Notes: generated by a model not told the origin, from the letters alone. Counted from the stretch's first letter, positions 24,401-36,061 are shown. The stretch: DNA of 64,000 nucleotides from Henckelia pumila (GCF_033568475.1 NC_133120.1:96676151-96740150); one strand, 5' to 3'. Program-made: numbers and translations.

Positions 24401-24985
24401 TCTCAAAGCTGATACCAAAGGCATCAGGGGTCGCGCTCCCTCACCATAGAAAAACCAGCTCTCACTCCCCTCTGGATGAAAGCGTACTAATCTCTGATAG
24501 CAGTCCACTGAAGCTCGATAGGTAGTCAACATATCTATTCCCAGAATGCAATCAAAGTCGTCCATCGCCAGGACCATGAGATTCGCTAACAGAATGTTCC
24601 CTTCGAACTCTAAAGGGCAACCCATCACTAGACGCTTAGCCAAAGCAGATTGGCCCGTCGGAGTAGAAACAGACATTACTACGTCTAGTGCAATGCATGG
24701 TAACTTATGCTTCTCAGAAATGAAGGAATGAGATGCACCAGTGTCAATAAGTACAAGAGCAGGTATACCAAAAAGCAGAAATGTACCTGCGATGACTTTC
24801 TCATTCTCCTCCACTGCCTGATCATGCCTCAAGGAAAACACCTGGCCAGAAGCTCGTGGCCTCAAATGAGAACTCCCAGCAGGCTGTCCCTGCGACCTCT
24901 GCTGAACGGTGGCCTGAGAACCAGATCCTGAACCAGAACCAGAACCGCCTCCCCCAGACAGTGGACAATCCCTCCGGATATGACC
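21419..24985 (-). pseudogene. Element D protease-RT-RNase H-integrase-chromodomain
   Basis: Reading leftward from 24985 the frame begins in the second half of the gag zinc knuckle ([11 protein letters not shown]), then protease ([12 protein letters not shown]), RT ([17 protein letters not shown]), RNase H ([17 protein letters not shown]), integrase ([36 protein letters not shown]) and the chromodomain-like tail ([19 protein letters not shown]). The only stop is TGA at 23372-23374 where element A has CGA (Arg). Compared with A, four residues are missing after SFIS. The coding part is otherwise complete, so D is the best preserved chromovirus in the window. Its expression is blocked by element E. 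Confidence 0.92.
24981..24985. repeat. Element E target-site duplication, left (TGACC)
   Basis: Matches 35220-35224 (TGATC) at four of five bases. Joining D across E restores the gag codons for GETDHIRRDC. Confidence 0.8.
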
Positions 24986-26023
24986 TGAAACGACCCTAAC
25001 TCTATAATTAATAAATAAATATGCGGAAATTTTTTTTTTTTTATTCTTACTAAATATAACATGTACATACATGCACATACATATACGCACAAAATAAAAA
25101 GATTTAAAATAAATAAATAACTTAAAAAAATGTATTCTTTAATAAAATAAATATCTGAGTCAAATACGTAATTAAAATGTTGTCATAAGAAAATAATTAA
25201 AAACTGCATGCACTGAAAATATTTAAATAAATTATCCACAAACTCAACCACTGAAAATAATTAAAAATATTTAACGTGCTGGAATATTCAAACATGCATC
25301 ATGACTCAGATATCTATCACGGTCACGGGGATCACTGCCAGTCTGCTCATACGTCCTCGCCTCTGGTGGGTACTACGTCCTCTACGTACTCACCTGCACC
25401 ATACCATTGTAGTGAGCCTAGAAGCCCAACATGCTAACATAACAAGGATTTAAAATAATTTAGATCACTTTAATACTAATACATAACATATACATGAATG
25501 AGCATGCTTAAATAACATCATGACATAACATAACTTAAATTAACTTAAATATCATAATCATACATAATACATAAACATTGTTGAGCAAATTATTTTCTAA
25601 CATCGCATGGTTGTATCCATAGTGTAACCTTAAATCATACATCAAATACTGATCAGCGTGGAAACCAATGTACGTGGCGGTGACGAATCACCTCTTAAAT
25701 TGGCAGTAAACTGCCCTTCAATAGTTCACATATGGGGACGAGTCCCCCTAAAATTGTCACACTACTTCAACTTCCAACATAAAATATTTTATTTTGCTCA
25801 ACCTTAAACATTAAATCATGCATAAAAATTATTTCATGAATGCATGTACTTAAATAAAATGTGTGTCCTTCATATATATTTAATTTAGTTTCATACTAAC
25901 ATATAAATATTAAAAATAACTCCCATGCATAAAATAATTAAATATATATTCAGGACACATGCAAATTTCTCATGGATTGTACTGGACTGCTGGCCCTAAC
26001 ACTCAAGCTCATTTACTTAAATC

Positions 26024-26320
26024 TGGCCCATTAACACTGAGACTGGCCCAATAACATACTTAAGCCCAATAAAAATTATTCTAAGCTCAATTAAATAATT
26101 AAAGCCCATTAAAACATTCTAGGCCCAATAACAACTTAATCTGGCCCAATGGGCCCGAAAGCCCAAAGACTGGCCCAATAACTTCCATGGGCCCCAAGGC
26201 CCATAAAAATTTAAGAGATTAACTTAAATTAATTTAATTAAGCCCAAAAATAATTAAATTTATCCCAAAGAAATTAAATGGAACCCAAATCATTTTATTT
26301 CAAATTAATTGGCCCAAAAA
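26024..26320 (-). promoter_or_regulatory. Cluster of TGGGCC/TGGGCT (site II-like) motifs in element E LTR
   Basis: About thirteen GCCCA/TGGGC motifs occur in roughly 300 bases, and again in the other LTR near 33577-33872. TGGGCC/T is the plant site II element bound by TCP factors in promoters active in dividing cells. Whether they act here is not known. Confidence 0.5.
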
Positions 26321-26568
26321 CCAATTAAATCCTAAAATACTTTAAAATTAAAAAGACTCGAGCCCGGCCCATCAACCCGGACCCGGACCAACTTAACCCA
26401 ACCCACTACCCTACTGACCCGACCCGGACCACTCAGACCTGGCCCAGACCCGAAACTAGCCCAAACCCGTGACCCCCCTCCCTTGCTCCCTCTCGGCCGA
26501 GAGCAGCAGGTCTTCACGGCCTGCTGCCGGCCAGCTCCGGCCGCCCCTGGCTGGAGCCCCGCCGCCCA

Positions 26569-26597
26569 GACGTAGCCCACGTCTGGGCGGTCCCGAC
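26569..26597 (-). other. Long hairpin in element E LTR GC-rich block
   Basis: Arms CCGCCCAGACGT and ACGTCTGGGCGG with a 5-base spacer are perfectly complementary. The same hairpin occurs near 34117-34145 in the other LTR. A weaker CAGCAGG/CCTGCTG pair lies about 60 bases before it. Confidence 0.75.
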
Positions 26598-27666
26598 CTG
26601 GCCCTAGCCCTGACCCCATGCACGCCCTAAACCCAGCCCGAGCCCCTCTTCCCTCGAACCCTAGCTGCGCATCCATGGAGGCCGATCGGCACTTGGTGGT
26701 TTCCTGGGCTCATTTGGCTCGAGCCACTCGAGCCATTCGAGTCTAGGCCTCCCTCACGCATCCTAAATTCCCTTGACCAGCAGTAGTACGAATCATGGTT
26801 AATAAAAACATGAATATGATCAAGAAACGCAAGAACACACGCATAAAACCCGCACTATTCCCGTTTTTTCTGAAAATTGTTGGAACAAATCTGATGTCTA
26901 CACATTCACACACCTAATTTCTGATATGGCACGAAAATAAAGAGAAATAATCATGCCTTGCACCGTAGTTTTAAGAGAAAGGAGTGCGTAGAACGATTCC
27001 GGGACGACGGGGAGATGACAACCGACTTGGAAGCTTCAAAATCGAGCTATGGAGGCTGAAGAACTTGAAGAACACGATGGAGATGGGGGTGAGAAACTGA
27101 TGGAGGCGGCTGAGTGAGTGATCGGTTGAAGGTTTTGGGTAGGATAGGTTTAGGTTTAAGTTTTTAATTAAAATAGGTTTTAGGATAATTGAAAATATTA
27201 AAAATGATATTAAATATATAACTTAAAAACTCTAAATAAGAAGTAAAATCTGATAACTAAATTAAAATCCCGAAATATTAAATTAAGGGAATTTTAAAAA
27301 TACTAAAAAGTCATTATTTTGGCTTATTTTGAATAAAAACGGACTCCTAAAATTATATAAAATTAAATACTAAAAATATTGAGGAAATAAAACTCAAAAT
27401 AATATTTTTGGGCTCTAAAAAGACTCATAAAATAATTTGGATAGAAAGTTGTCATCTCGTCCGTCCACGGTCCCGTCTACGCGATCAAAAACAATTAATT
27501 TCCATAAATCGTGAAAATCACTAATTATGGGTTAAATGCTTAAAATAACTTAAAACATGCACAAATAATTTCACATAATTATTTAACCCATAAATCTAAA
27601 ATTCTAAATAAATAAAATTCCTAATTATGCATGCGAATTTACGTATTTAAAATACCGGGTGTTACA

Positions 27667-27690
27667 ATTCTCCCCCCCCCCCCCTTAAAT
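27667..27690 (-). other. Polypurine tract of element E
   Basis: On the - strand a run of 13 G flanked by AAATTTAA and AGAAT directly precedes the 3' LTR. TTTCGAGGACGAAAT follows on the + strand side at about 27693-27710. Confidence 0.85.
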
Positions 27691-27718
27691 TTGGATTTCG
27701 TCCTCGAAATTAAAGTAC

Positions 27719-30700
27719 TTACCCGAACAACTCCGGGTAGCGAGTCCTCATATCTGCCTCGGTCTCCCAAGTAGCTTCCTCCTCCGAGTGATTCAGCCAC
27801 TGGACTCTGACCATCGGTATGACACGCGTCCTAAGCCTCCGCTCCTCCCTAGCCAAGATCCGTATAGGCCTCTCCTCAAATGCTAACTCCGGTGTCAACT
27901 TAAGAGGCTCAAAATCCAACACATGCGACGGGTTGGAGACATATCTTCGAAGCATGGATACATGGAAAACGTTGTGCACTGCCGCTAGCCCTGGTGGTAG
28001 AGCTAAACGGTAGGCCAACGTGCCAACCCTCTCCAAGATCTCGAATGGCCCTATATACCTCGGATTAAGTTTGCCTCTCCGGCCAAATCGCACTACTCCC
28101 TTCATAGGTGACACCTTCAGGAATACGTGATCACCTACAGCGAACTCCAAATCTCGTCGTCTGGTATCTGCATAACTCTTCTGACGACTCTGAGCAGTCC
28201 TCATCCGATCTCGAATCTGAGTCACAATGTCAGCTGTCTGCTACACAATCTCAGGACCAAGTAAAATCCTCTCACCAACCTCATCCCAATGCACAGGAGA
28301 TCTGCATCTCCTTTCATACAATGCTGCATAAGGAGCCATACCTATAGACGACTGAAAACTGTTGTTATAGGTAAACTCCACTAATGGCAGTCTAGTCTCC
28401 CACGAGCCCTGAAAATCGATGACACAAGCTCTCAGAAGATCCTCGAGAACCTGGATCACTCTCTCAGACTGACCATCTGTCTGGGGATGGAATGATGTGC
28501 TGAATAAAAGTCTAGTCCCCAAAGCTGTGTGCAGACTCTTCCAAAACGCGGATGTGAATCTCGGATCTCTGTCTGACACAATCGACACTGGTATGCCATG
28601 CAACCTAACAATCTCCTTGATGTAAAGCTCTGAATACTGTGTCAATGAGTAAGTAGTCCTCACCGGCAAGAAATGAGCTGACTTGGTGAGTCTATCCACA
28701 ATCACCCAAATCGCTGTGCAACTTCTGGCACTCCTCGGTAAGCCAACCACAAAGTCCATCGTAATATTCTCCCATTTCCATTCCGGAATAGGAAGAGGTC
28801 TAAGAAGTCCTGCTGGACGCTAATGCTCTGCCTTGACTTGCTGACAAGTCAAGCACTCTGACACCACTCTCCCGATGTCTCTCTTCATCCCGGGCCACCA
28901 ATACAATAGCTGCAAATCTCTATACATCTTCGTACTTTCGGGGTGAATGGAGTACGGAGATGTGTGAGCCTCTGCTAAAATCTCAGCTCTCAACTGATCG
29001 ACTTTCGGTACCCACATCCTACCACGGTACTGAACAATGCCATCCACCACTGTATACAAGATATTACCCCTAGCCTCATCTCTCTGTCTCCATCGCTGCA
29101 ACTCCTCATCAGTAGACTGTCCATCCCTGATCCGATCTCGCAGAACTGGCTGCACCGTCAATACTGACAAGCTCGGTGCATGACCACTCGGATAACACTC
29201 CAAGTCAAATCTCTGAATCTCGCTCTGTAGTGGTAACTGTACGGTCAAACATGATACCACTGACGACTTCCGACTCAAAGCGTCTGCTACTACATTATCT
29301 TTACCCGGATGATAGCTAATGTCACAGTCATAATCCTTCACCAACTCCAACCATCTCCGTTGCCTCATGTTCAACTCCTTCTGGGTGAATAAGTACTTGA
29401 GGCTCTTGTGATCAGTGAAAATCTTGCACTTCTCGCCATACAGATAGTGCCTCCAGATTTTCAAAGCGAAAACCACTGCTGCTAACTCCAAGACATGCGT
29501 CGGGTAATTCTGCTCATGAACCTTCAGCTGCCTCGACGCATACGCAATAACCTTGCCACACTGCATAAGTACTGCGCCTAAACCCAGCTTAGACGCGTCG
29601 GTGTACACCACTAACTCCTCGTGTGGTACTGTCACCGCTAACACCGGTGCTGTAGTGAGTGCTTCCTTCAACTGATCGAAGCTCCTCTGACAGTCTGAAC
29701 TCTAGATGAACTTCGCGTTCTTCTTGGTTAAGGAAGTCAAGGGTACTGCAATAGAGGAAAAACCCTTGATGAACTTCCTATAATATCCTGCTAAACCCAA
29801 GAAACTGCGAATCTCCGAAGCATTCTTCGGAATACCCCAATTCTGCACTGCCTCAACCTTCGACTGATCAACTGCAATCCCATCTCTCGAAATAATGTGG
29901 CCAAGAAATGCCACCTGCTCGAGCCAAAACTCGCACTTGCTGAACTTGGCATACAAACGATGCTCCCTCAAAGTCTGCAAGGCTGTCTGTAGATGCTGTC
30001 TATGCTCCTCAATGCTCCTAGAGTAGATCAAGATATCATCAATGAAGACTATGATAAACTGATCTAGATACGGCTGAAAGACTCGGTTCATGAGATCCAT
30101 AAAAACCGCTGGAGCATTGGTCATCCCAAATGGCATCACTAAGAACTCGTAATGCCCATAACGTGTCCGGAAAGCAGTCTTGGACACATCTGCATCTCTA
30201 ACCCGCAGCTGATGATAACCAGATCGCAGGTCGATCTTGGAGAACACTGAAGCTCCCTGCAACTGATCAAATAAATCCTCTATCCTCGGCAGTGAATACT
30301 TATTCTTCACTGTGACCCTATTGAGCTCTCGATAATCGATGCACAGTCTCATACTGCCATCCTTCTTCTTCACAAATAACACTGGAGCTCCCCATGGAGA
30401 AAAGCTAGGACGAACAAAGCCTTTTTCTAATAATTCCTGTATCGGTTCCTTCAACTCTTTCATCTCGGTAGGAGCAAGTCTGTATGGTGCCTTAGAGATA
30501 GGCACGGTGTCTGGTACTAAGTCAATGCTGAACTCCACATCTCTCACTGGTGGAATTCCTGCAACATCCTCCGAAAAGACATCTGGAAAGTCACGAACCA
30601 CCTCTATCTCTGATAATGATCTGCTAGATGGTTCTGAGGCCGTGACAATACTCGCTAGAAACCCCTGGCAACCCCGTCTCAACAACTTCCTCGCCTGAAT

Positions 30701-31092
30701 AAGAGATATCACCTGAGGAAAATCACTGCTCTGAGATGCATGAAAAGTAAACGGGTCGCCTCCTGACGGTTTCACTGAAACTGACCTCCGACGAAAATCA
30801 ATCGAAGCTCCATTGACTGTCAACCAGTCCATACCCAAAATCAAATCAAAACCACTCAATGGCAAAACCACCACATCTGCTCGAATGGAGTGTCCCTGAA
30901 GCTCCAACTCCAAATCTCGAATGACCTTCGAGGTAGAAATAATCTGCCCTGACGGCATAGTAACATCATACCCACTGTCAATAATCTCAGGTGTGATGCC
31001 TATCCGCCTGATAAACTCCAGGGAGATAAAAGAATGCGTAGCCCCTGAATCTAGCAACGCAAACGTGGAGTTGCCTCCAACTAGAATTCTCC
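27719..31092 (-). pseudogene. Element E protease-RT-RNase H-integrase-chromodomain
   Basis: From the splice acceptor at 31093 the frame reads [21 protein letters not shown] (protease; 20 key residues from ILVGG), RT ([21 protein letters not shown]), RNase H ([17 protein letters not shown]), integrase ([45 protein letters not shown]) and the tail EEATWETEADMRTRYPELF, a Tekay/Del-type chromodomain end. In-frame stops: TAG at 29702-29704 where the family usually has Trp, and TAG at 28820-28822 and 28241-28243 where Gln (CAG) is likely. No frameshifts. This encodes the enzymes for copying and inserting the element but cannot be made in full. Confidence 0.92.
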
Positions 31093-31296
31093 CTGCACGC
31101 AGAAAATTCCCAACAATTTCATACCACTACTAAACTTTTTCCCAACGAGTCACTACTAACCCTTAATTCTAATCACAAGTAAAACATGCTTCTTATTCTA
31201 ACATGCAGATAGATAACCCAAAGAACAACAATTCCATAAAGAAAACGAAATTCTTAACCAAAGGAAAAATTATAAAATACTAGGGATAAGATATAC
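31093..31296 (-). other. Spliceosomal intron between gag and protease of element E
   Basis: On the - strand the donor is ACCG|GTATAT at 31297/31296 and the acceptor is GCGTGCAG|GGAGAA at 31093/31092. The 204 bases are AT-rich and contain stops in the gag frame. Splicing joins the phase-1 codon exactly (ATC ACC G + GG AGA ATT) and fuses gag to protease without frameshift. Elements A and D need no intron at this place. Confidence 0.8.
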
Positions 31297-32350
31297 CGGT
31301 GATCAAGGAGGTGTCTGGGTCTGCCTCCTCTGCCTGCATGACGAACACTCTACCAGCAGTGTTCTTCTTCCTTGGGCAGTTAGCTATCTGATTCCCTGGC
31401 TCTCTGCAGTGGTAACAAACTCCTGCTCCCAACAGACAAGGTCCCGAATGCATCTTCTGACACTTCGGGCAAGTAGGAAAACTTATGGCATTAGGGGCCC
31501 CGCCCCTCTGCTGCTGTGGCCTCTGCTGCTGCAGCCTCTGCTGCGGATTCGGGCCCTTAGCCGGCCCAGTAAACTGTTTCTTCGCAGGAGGCTGCGAAGA
31601 TGGTCGCTGATATCCTGACAGAATCTGTCTCTTCCCTTGCTGCTCCCTCTGGATCTCTCTCCTGCCCTCCTCGGAACGCAAGGCTCTACTGACTGCAGTC
31701 TCATAAGTAGGGACGTCCGCCATGCGAACGTCATGCCTGATATCCGCCTTCAGACCCTCCACAAACTTCCTCATCTTCTCCTGTGGACTGTCTGAAATCA
31801 GAGGCACAAAGTGACAGCCCCTCTCGAACTGTCTCACATACTCAACCATAGATCTGTCCCCCTGTCGGAGACTCATAAACTCCCGGATCATGCGACTGCG
31901 CACATCCTCCGTGAAATACTTGGCGTAGAAGATAAGCCTGAACTCTGCCCACGTCAGTGTAGGAAGGTGAACTCCCCTGGCAGCACCCTCCCACCACAAA
32001 GCTGCATCTCCCCTCATCATGTACGTCGCACAGTTTACCCTGTCGGCATCTGTGATCCCCATATAAGCAAAGATGGACTCCAAAGAGCGAATCCACCCCT
32101 CAGCCACCAAAGGATCGGTGGTACCAGTGAACTCCTTGGGTCCCTTCTTCTGGAACCGCTCAGCTACGTCCTCCTCATGGGATAGTCTAGGACGTGAAGC
32201 ATGTTGCTCCAACAGAGCAGTAATCCCTGCCATCAAAGTAGCATTGGCCTGCTCCAATGCTGCAAGTGGGTTCTGCGGAGGTGGACGTGGAGGTGGAGGT
32301 GTAGGTGTAGGTAGAGATCCCCCACGTCTGTTCATTGGTCTGGGAGGCAT
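31297..32350 (-). CDS. Element E gag (first coding exon)
   Basis: I place the start at 32350 (MPPRPMNRRGG), after a probable leader intron; an upstream in-frame ATG at 32365 lies inside that intron. The protein has a Pro-rich start, a capsid-like domain (GPKEFTGTTDPLVAEGW, LWWEGA, WAEFR, LRQGDRSMVEYVRQFE), a Gln-rich stretch and a zinc knuckle that reads CYHCREPGNQIANC, with Asn for the zinc-binding His. Unspliced, it would end at a TAG at 31280 after seven intron codons. Gag forms the particle that packages the RNA; the knuckle change should weaken RNA binding. Confidence 0.85.
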
Positions 32351-32351
32351 T

Positions 32352-32464
32352 CTGCACCACCACATATTTCTTTACGTAAATCGCCATGCATAACTAAGTT
32401 GTTTGAAATTAATGCTAACTTAAATCCTTAAAAATAAATCGTACTATAAACACTTAAAACTTAC
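32352..32464 (-). other. Probable 5' leader intron of element E
   Basis: On the - strand GGTCT|GTAAGTTTT at 32465/32464 is a strong donor and TGGTGGTGCAG|AATGCC at 32352/32351 a good acceptor directly before the gag ATG. The 113 bases are AT-rich and hold several upstream ATGs that splicing would remove. Confidence 0.55.
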
Positions 32465-32520
32465 AGACCGGTAGCGTGGATTTCTGAGCTCGCATAGCAG
32501 TAATGACCCCTCCAAGAACC

Positions 32521-32534
32521 GTGCTTTGATATCA
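32521..32534 (-). other. Primer-binding site of element E
   Basis: On the - strand TTGATATCAAAGCACGG lies a few bases from the LTR; it fits the tRNA-Met type TGGTATCAGAGCA with mismatches. Confidence 0.6.
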
Positions 32535-32536
32535 AC

Positions 32537-35219
32537 TGAAACGACCCTAACTCTATAATTAATTAATAAATATGCGGAAAAATTTTTTTTTTTTATTCTT
32601 ACTAAATATAACATGTACATACATGCCCATACATATACGCACAAAATAAAAAGATTTAAAATAAATAAATAACTTAAAAAAATGCATTCTTTAATAAAAT
32701 AAATATATGAGTCAAATACGTAATTAAAATACTGTCATAAGAAAATAATTAAAAACTGCATGCACTGAAAATATTTAAATAAATTATCCACAAACTCAAC
32801 CACTGAAAATAATTAAAAATATTTAACGTGCTGGAATATTCAAACATGCATCATGACTCAGATATCTATCACGGTCACGGGGATCACTGCCAGTCTGCTC
32901 ATACGTCCTCGCCTCCGGTGGGTACTACGTCCTCTACGTACTCACCTGCACCATACCAGTGTAGTGAGCCTAGAAGCCCAACATGCTAACATAACAAGGA
33001 TTTAAAATAATTTAGATCACTTTAATACTAATACATAACATATACATGAATGAGCATGCTTAAAATAATATCATGACATAACATAACTTAAATTAACTTA
33101 AATATCATAATCATACATAATACATAAACATTGTTGAGCAAATTATTTTCTAACATCGCATGGTTGTATCCATAGTGTAACCTTAAATCATACATCAAAT
33201 ACTGATCAGCGTGGAAACCAACGTACGTGGCGGTGACGAATCACCTCTTAAATTGGCAGTAAACTGCCCTTCAATAGTTCACATATGGGGACGAGTCCCC
33301 CTTAAATTGTCACACTACTTCAACTTCCAACATAAAATATTTTCTTTTGCTCAACCTTAAACATTAAATCATGCATAAAAATTATTTCATGAATGCATGT
33401 ACTTAAATAAAATGTGTGTCCTTCATATATATTTAATTTAATTTCATACTAACATATAAATATTAAAAATAACTCCCATGCATAAAATAATTAAATATAT
33501 ATTCAGGACACATGCAAATTTCTCATGGATTGTACTGGACTGCTGGCCCTAACACTCAAGCCCATTTACTTAAATCTGGCCCATTAACACTGAGACTGGC
33601 CCAATAACATACTTAAGCCCAATAAAAATTATTCTAAGCCCAATTAAATAATTAAAGCTCATTAAAACATTCTAGGCCCAATAACAACTTAATCTGGCCC
33701 AATGGGCCCGAAAGCCCAAAGACTGGCCAAATAACTTCCATGGGCCCCAAGGCCCATAAAAATTTAAGAGATTAACTTAAATTAATTTAATTAAGCTCAA
33801 AAATAATTAAATTTATCCCAAAGAAATTAAATGGAACCCAAATCATTTTATTTCAAATTAATTGGCCCAAAAACCAATTAAATCCTAAAATACTTTAAAA
33901 TTAAAAAGACTCGAGCCCGGCCCATCAACCCGGACCCGGACCAACTTAACCCGACCCACTACCCTACTGACCCGACCCGGACCACTCAGACCCGGCCCAG
34001 ACCCGAAACTAGCCCAAACCCGTGACCCCCCTCCCTTGCTCCCTCTCGGCCGAGAGCAGCAGGTCTTCACGGCCTGCTGCCGGCCAGCTCCGGCCGCCCC
34101 TGGCCGGAGCCCCGCCGCCCAGACGTAGCCCACGTCTGGGCGGTCCCGACCTGGCCCTAGCCCTGACCCCATGCACGCCCTAAACCCAGCCCGAGCCCCT
34201 CTTCCCTCGAACCCTAGCTGCGCATCCATGGAGGCCGATCGGCACTTGGTGGTTTCTTGGGCTCGTTTGGCTCGAGCCACTCGAGCCATTTAAGTCTAGG
34301 CCTCCCTCACGCATCCTAAATTCCCTTGACCAGCAGTAGTACGAATCATGGTTAATAAAAACATGAATATGATCAAGAAACGCAAGAACACACGCATAAA
34401 ACCCGCACTATTCCCGTTTTTTCTGAAAATTGTTGGAACAAATCTGATGTCTACACATTCACACACCTAATTTCTGATATGGCATGAAAATAAAGAGAAA
34501 GAATCATGCCTTGCACCGTAGTTTGAAGAGAAAGGAGTGCGTAGAATGATTCCGGGACGACGGGAAGATGACAACCGACTTGGAAGCTTCAAAATCGAGC
34601 TATGGAGGCTGAAGAACTTGAAGAACACGATGGAGATGGGGGTGAGAAACTGATGGAGGTGGCTGAGTGAGTGATCGGTTGAAGGGTTTGGGTAGGATAG
34701 GTTTAGGTTTAAGTTTTTAATTAAAATAGGTTTTAGGATAATTGAAAATATTAAAAAGGATATTAAATATATAACTTAAAAACTCTAAATAAGAAGTAAA
34801 ATCTGATAACTAAATTAAAATCCCGAAATATTAAATTAAGGGAATTTTAAAAATACTAAAAAGTCATTATTTTGGCTTATTTTGAATAAAAACGGACTCC
34901 TAAAATTATATAAAATTAAATACTAAAAATATTGAGGAAATAAAACTCAAAATAATATTTTTGGGCTCTAAAAAGACTCATAAAATAATTTGGATAGAAA
35001 GTTGTCATCTCGTCCGTCCACGGTCCCGTCTACACGATCAAAAACAATTAATTTCCATAAATCGTGAAAATCACTAATTATGGGTTAAATTCTTAAAATA
35101 ACTTAAAACATGCACAAATAATTTCACATAATTATTTAATCCATAAATCTAAAATTATAAATAAATAAAATTCCTAATTATGCATGCGAATTTACGTATT
35201 TAAAATACCGGGTGTTACA
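32537..35219 (-). repeat. Element E 5' LTR (right copy)
   Basis: 2,683 bp, pair of 24986-27666, with about eight differences in 300 bases compared by hand. It is next to the primer site, so it is the promoter LTR. Confidence 0.93.
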
Positions 35220-35224
35220 TGATC
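35220..35224. repeat. Element E target-site duplication, right (TGATC)
   Basis: Matches 24981-24985 with one transition difference, probably a later mutation. Confidence 0.8.
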
Positions 35225-36061
35225 AGTCTCTCCACAACGGAAACAAGCTCCAGAAGCTCTACGGCACTTGTCGGATGGATGGTTCTTCCCACAGTGATCA
35301 CACTTGTCCTTCTTACCGAAACGGACAACACCTCCAGAACCAGAGGAAGAAGTAGATCCAGACTTCTTAAAAGTTTGGGCACGGGGGCCCAAAGAACTAG
35401 CAGGCCTCGATTGAGGGAAAGACCTGTTCCGCCGGATGCTGTCCTCCGCCTGGTGACAACGGCTCACCAAACCCTCGTAGGACATGTCGTCGCCAACCGC
35501 CACACGGTCATGGATCTCAGGGTTAAGGCCCTGAAGGAACATATTATACTTCATCTCTGAGCTATCAGCAATCTCGGGGCAATAGGATAGCAGATCAAAG
35601 AACCTCTGCTGATACTCATCGATAGACATGGCTCCCTGTCGCAGACTTAGTAGCTCGCCTGCCTTCGACTGACGGAGTGCAGGAGGAAAATACCGCTTTT
35701 GGAAAGCTGTGCGGAACTCGGCCCAGGTGGCCACTCCTCTCGCCGCAACAAAAGGTGCAGAAGTAAACCTCCACCACCTGCGCGCACGTCCATCCAAAAG
35801 ATAACCCAGGGTCTCCATCTTCTGCTCCTCGGTGCATTGGAAAGTCTGAAAAGTCATCTCCATGCGGTCTAACCAGTTCTCCGCATCCTCCGGAGACTCA
35901 CCTCCAACTAAGGGCTTAGGACCCATAGCTAAGAATCGACGCACAGTGAAACGCTCGTCGTCATGATGGCGATGACGCCGTTCTCGACGATGCTTTCGGT
36001 CGGCATCACCCCAACGCCCACCAATACTGCCATGAGAACTCTGGTCATCACGATTTGCCAT
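35220..36061 (-). pseudogene. Element D gag, cut by element E
   Basis: Starts [17 protein letters not shown] and runs through the capsid-like domain ([52 protein letters not shown]) and a Cys/His stretch [13 protein letters not shown]. It is interrupted within the zinc knuckle after CFRCGETDH, where element E begins. The knuckle's second half is at 24985 and below. Gag and pol would be a single frame without E, as in element A. Confidence 0.92.

Larger units (their letters stand above)
24986..27666 (-). repeat. Element E 3' LTR (left copy)
   Basis: 2,681 bp. From - strand 5' to 3' it has an AT-rich part, a GC-rich block (26340-26740) with long hairpins, a run of GGCCCA/TGGGCC motifs (26024-26320) and an AT-rich end. 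Two open frames in the GC-rich block are compositional and repeat in both LTRs; I do not treat them as genes. Confidence 0.93.
24986..35219 (-). mobile_element. Element E: Ty3/gypsy chromovirus with introns, inside element D gag
   Basis: LTRs of about 2.68 kb at 24986-27666 and 32537-35219 (TGAAACGACCC to GGGTGTTACA on the + strand) flank a - strand gag-pol. Target duplication TGACC/TGATC. A primer site beside the right LTR and a 13-G purine tract beside the left LTR fix the direction. Proteins differ clearly from A and D but share the order and the chromodomain-like tail. A 204-base intron separates gag from protease and a 113-base intron probably lies in the leader. Three stops in pol and a lost zinc-knuckle histidine make it defective. 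It is the innermost, so last inserted, element. Confidence 0.93.

Noticed and set aside
26332-26676. GC-rich open frame of 114 codons on the - strand
   Set aside because: It lies in the element E LTR, a longer version occurs in the other LTR (33885-34289), and its Gly/Arg/Ala composition follows from the CCCGACCCGG-type DNA. No domain or retroviral motif.
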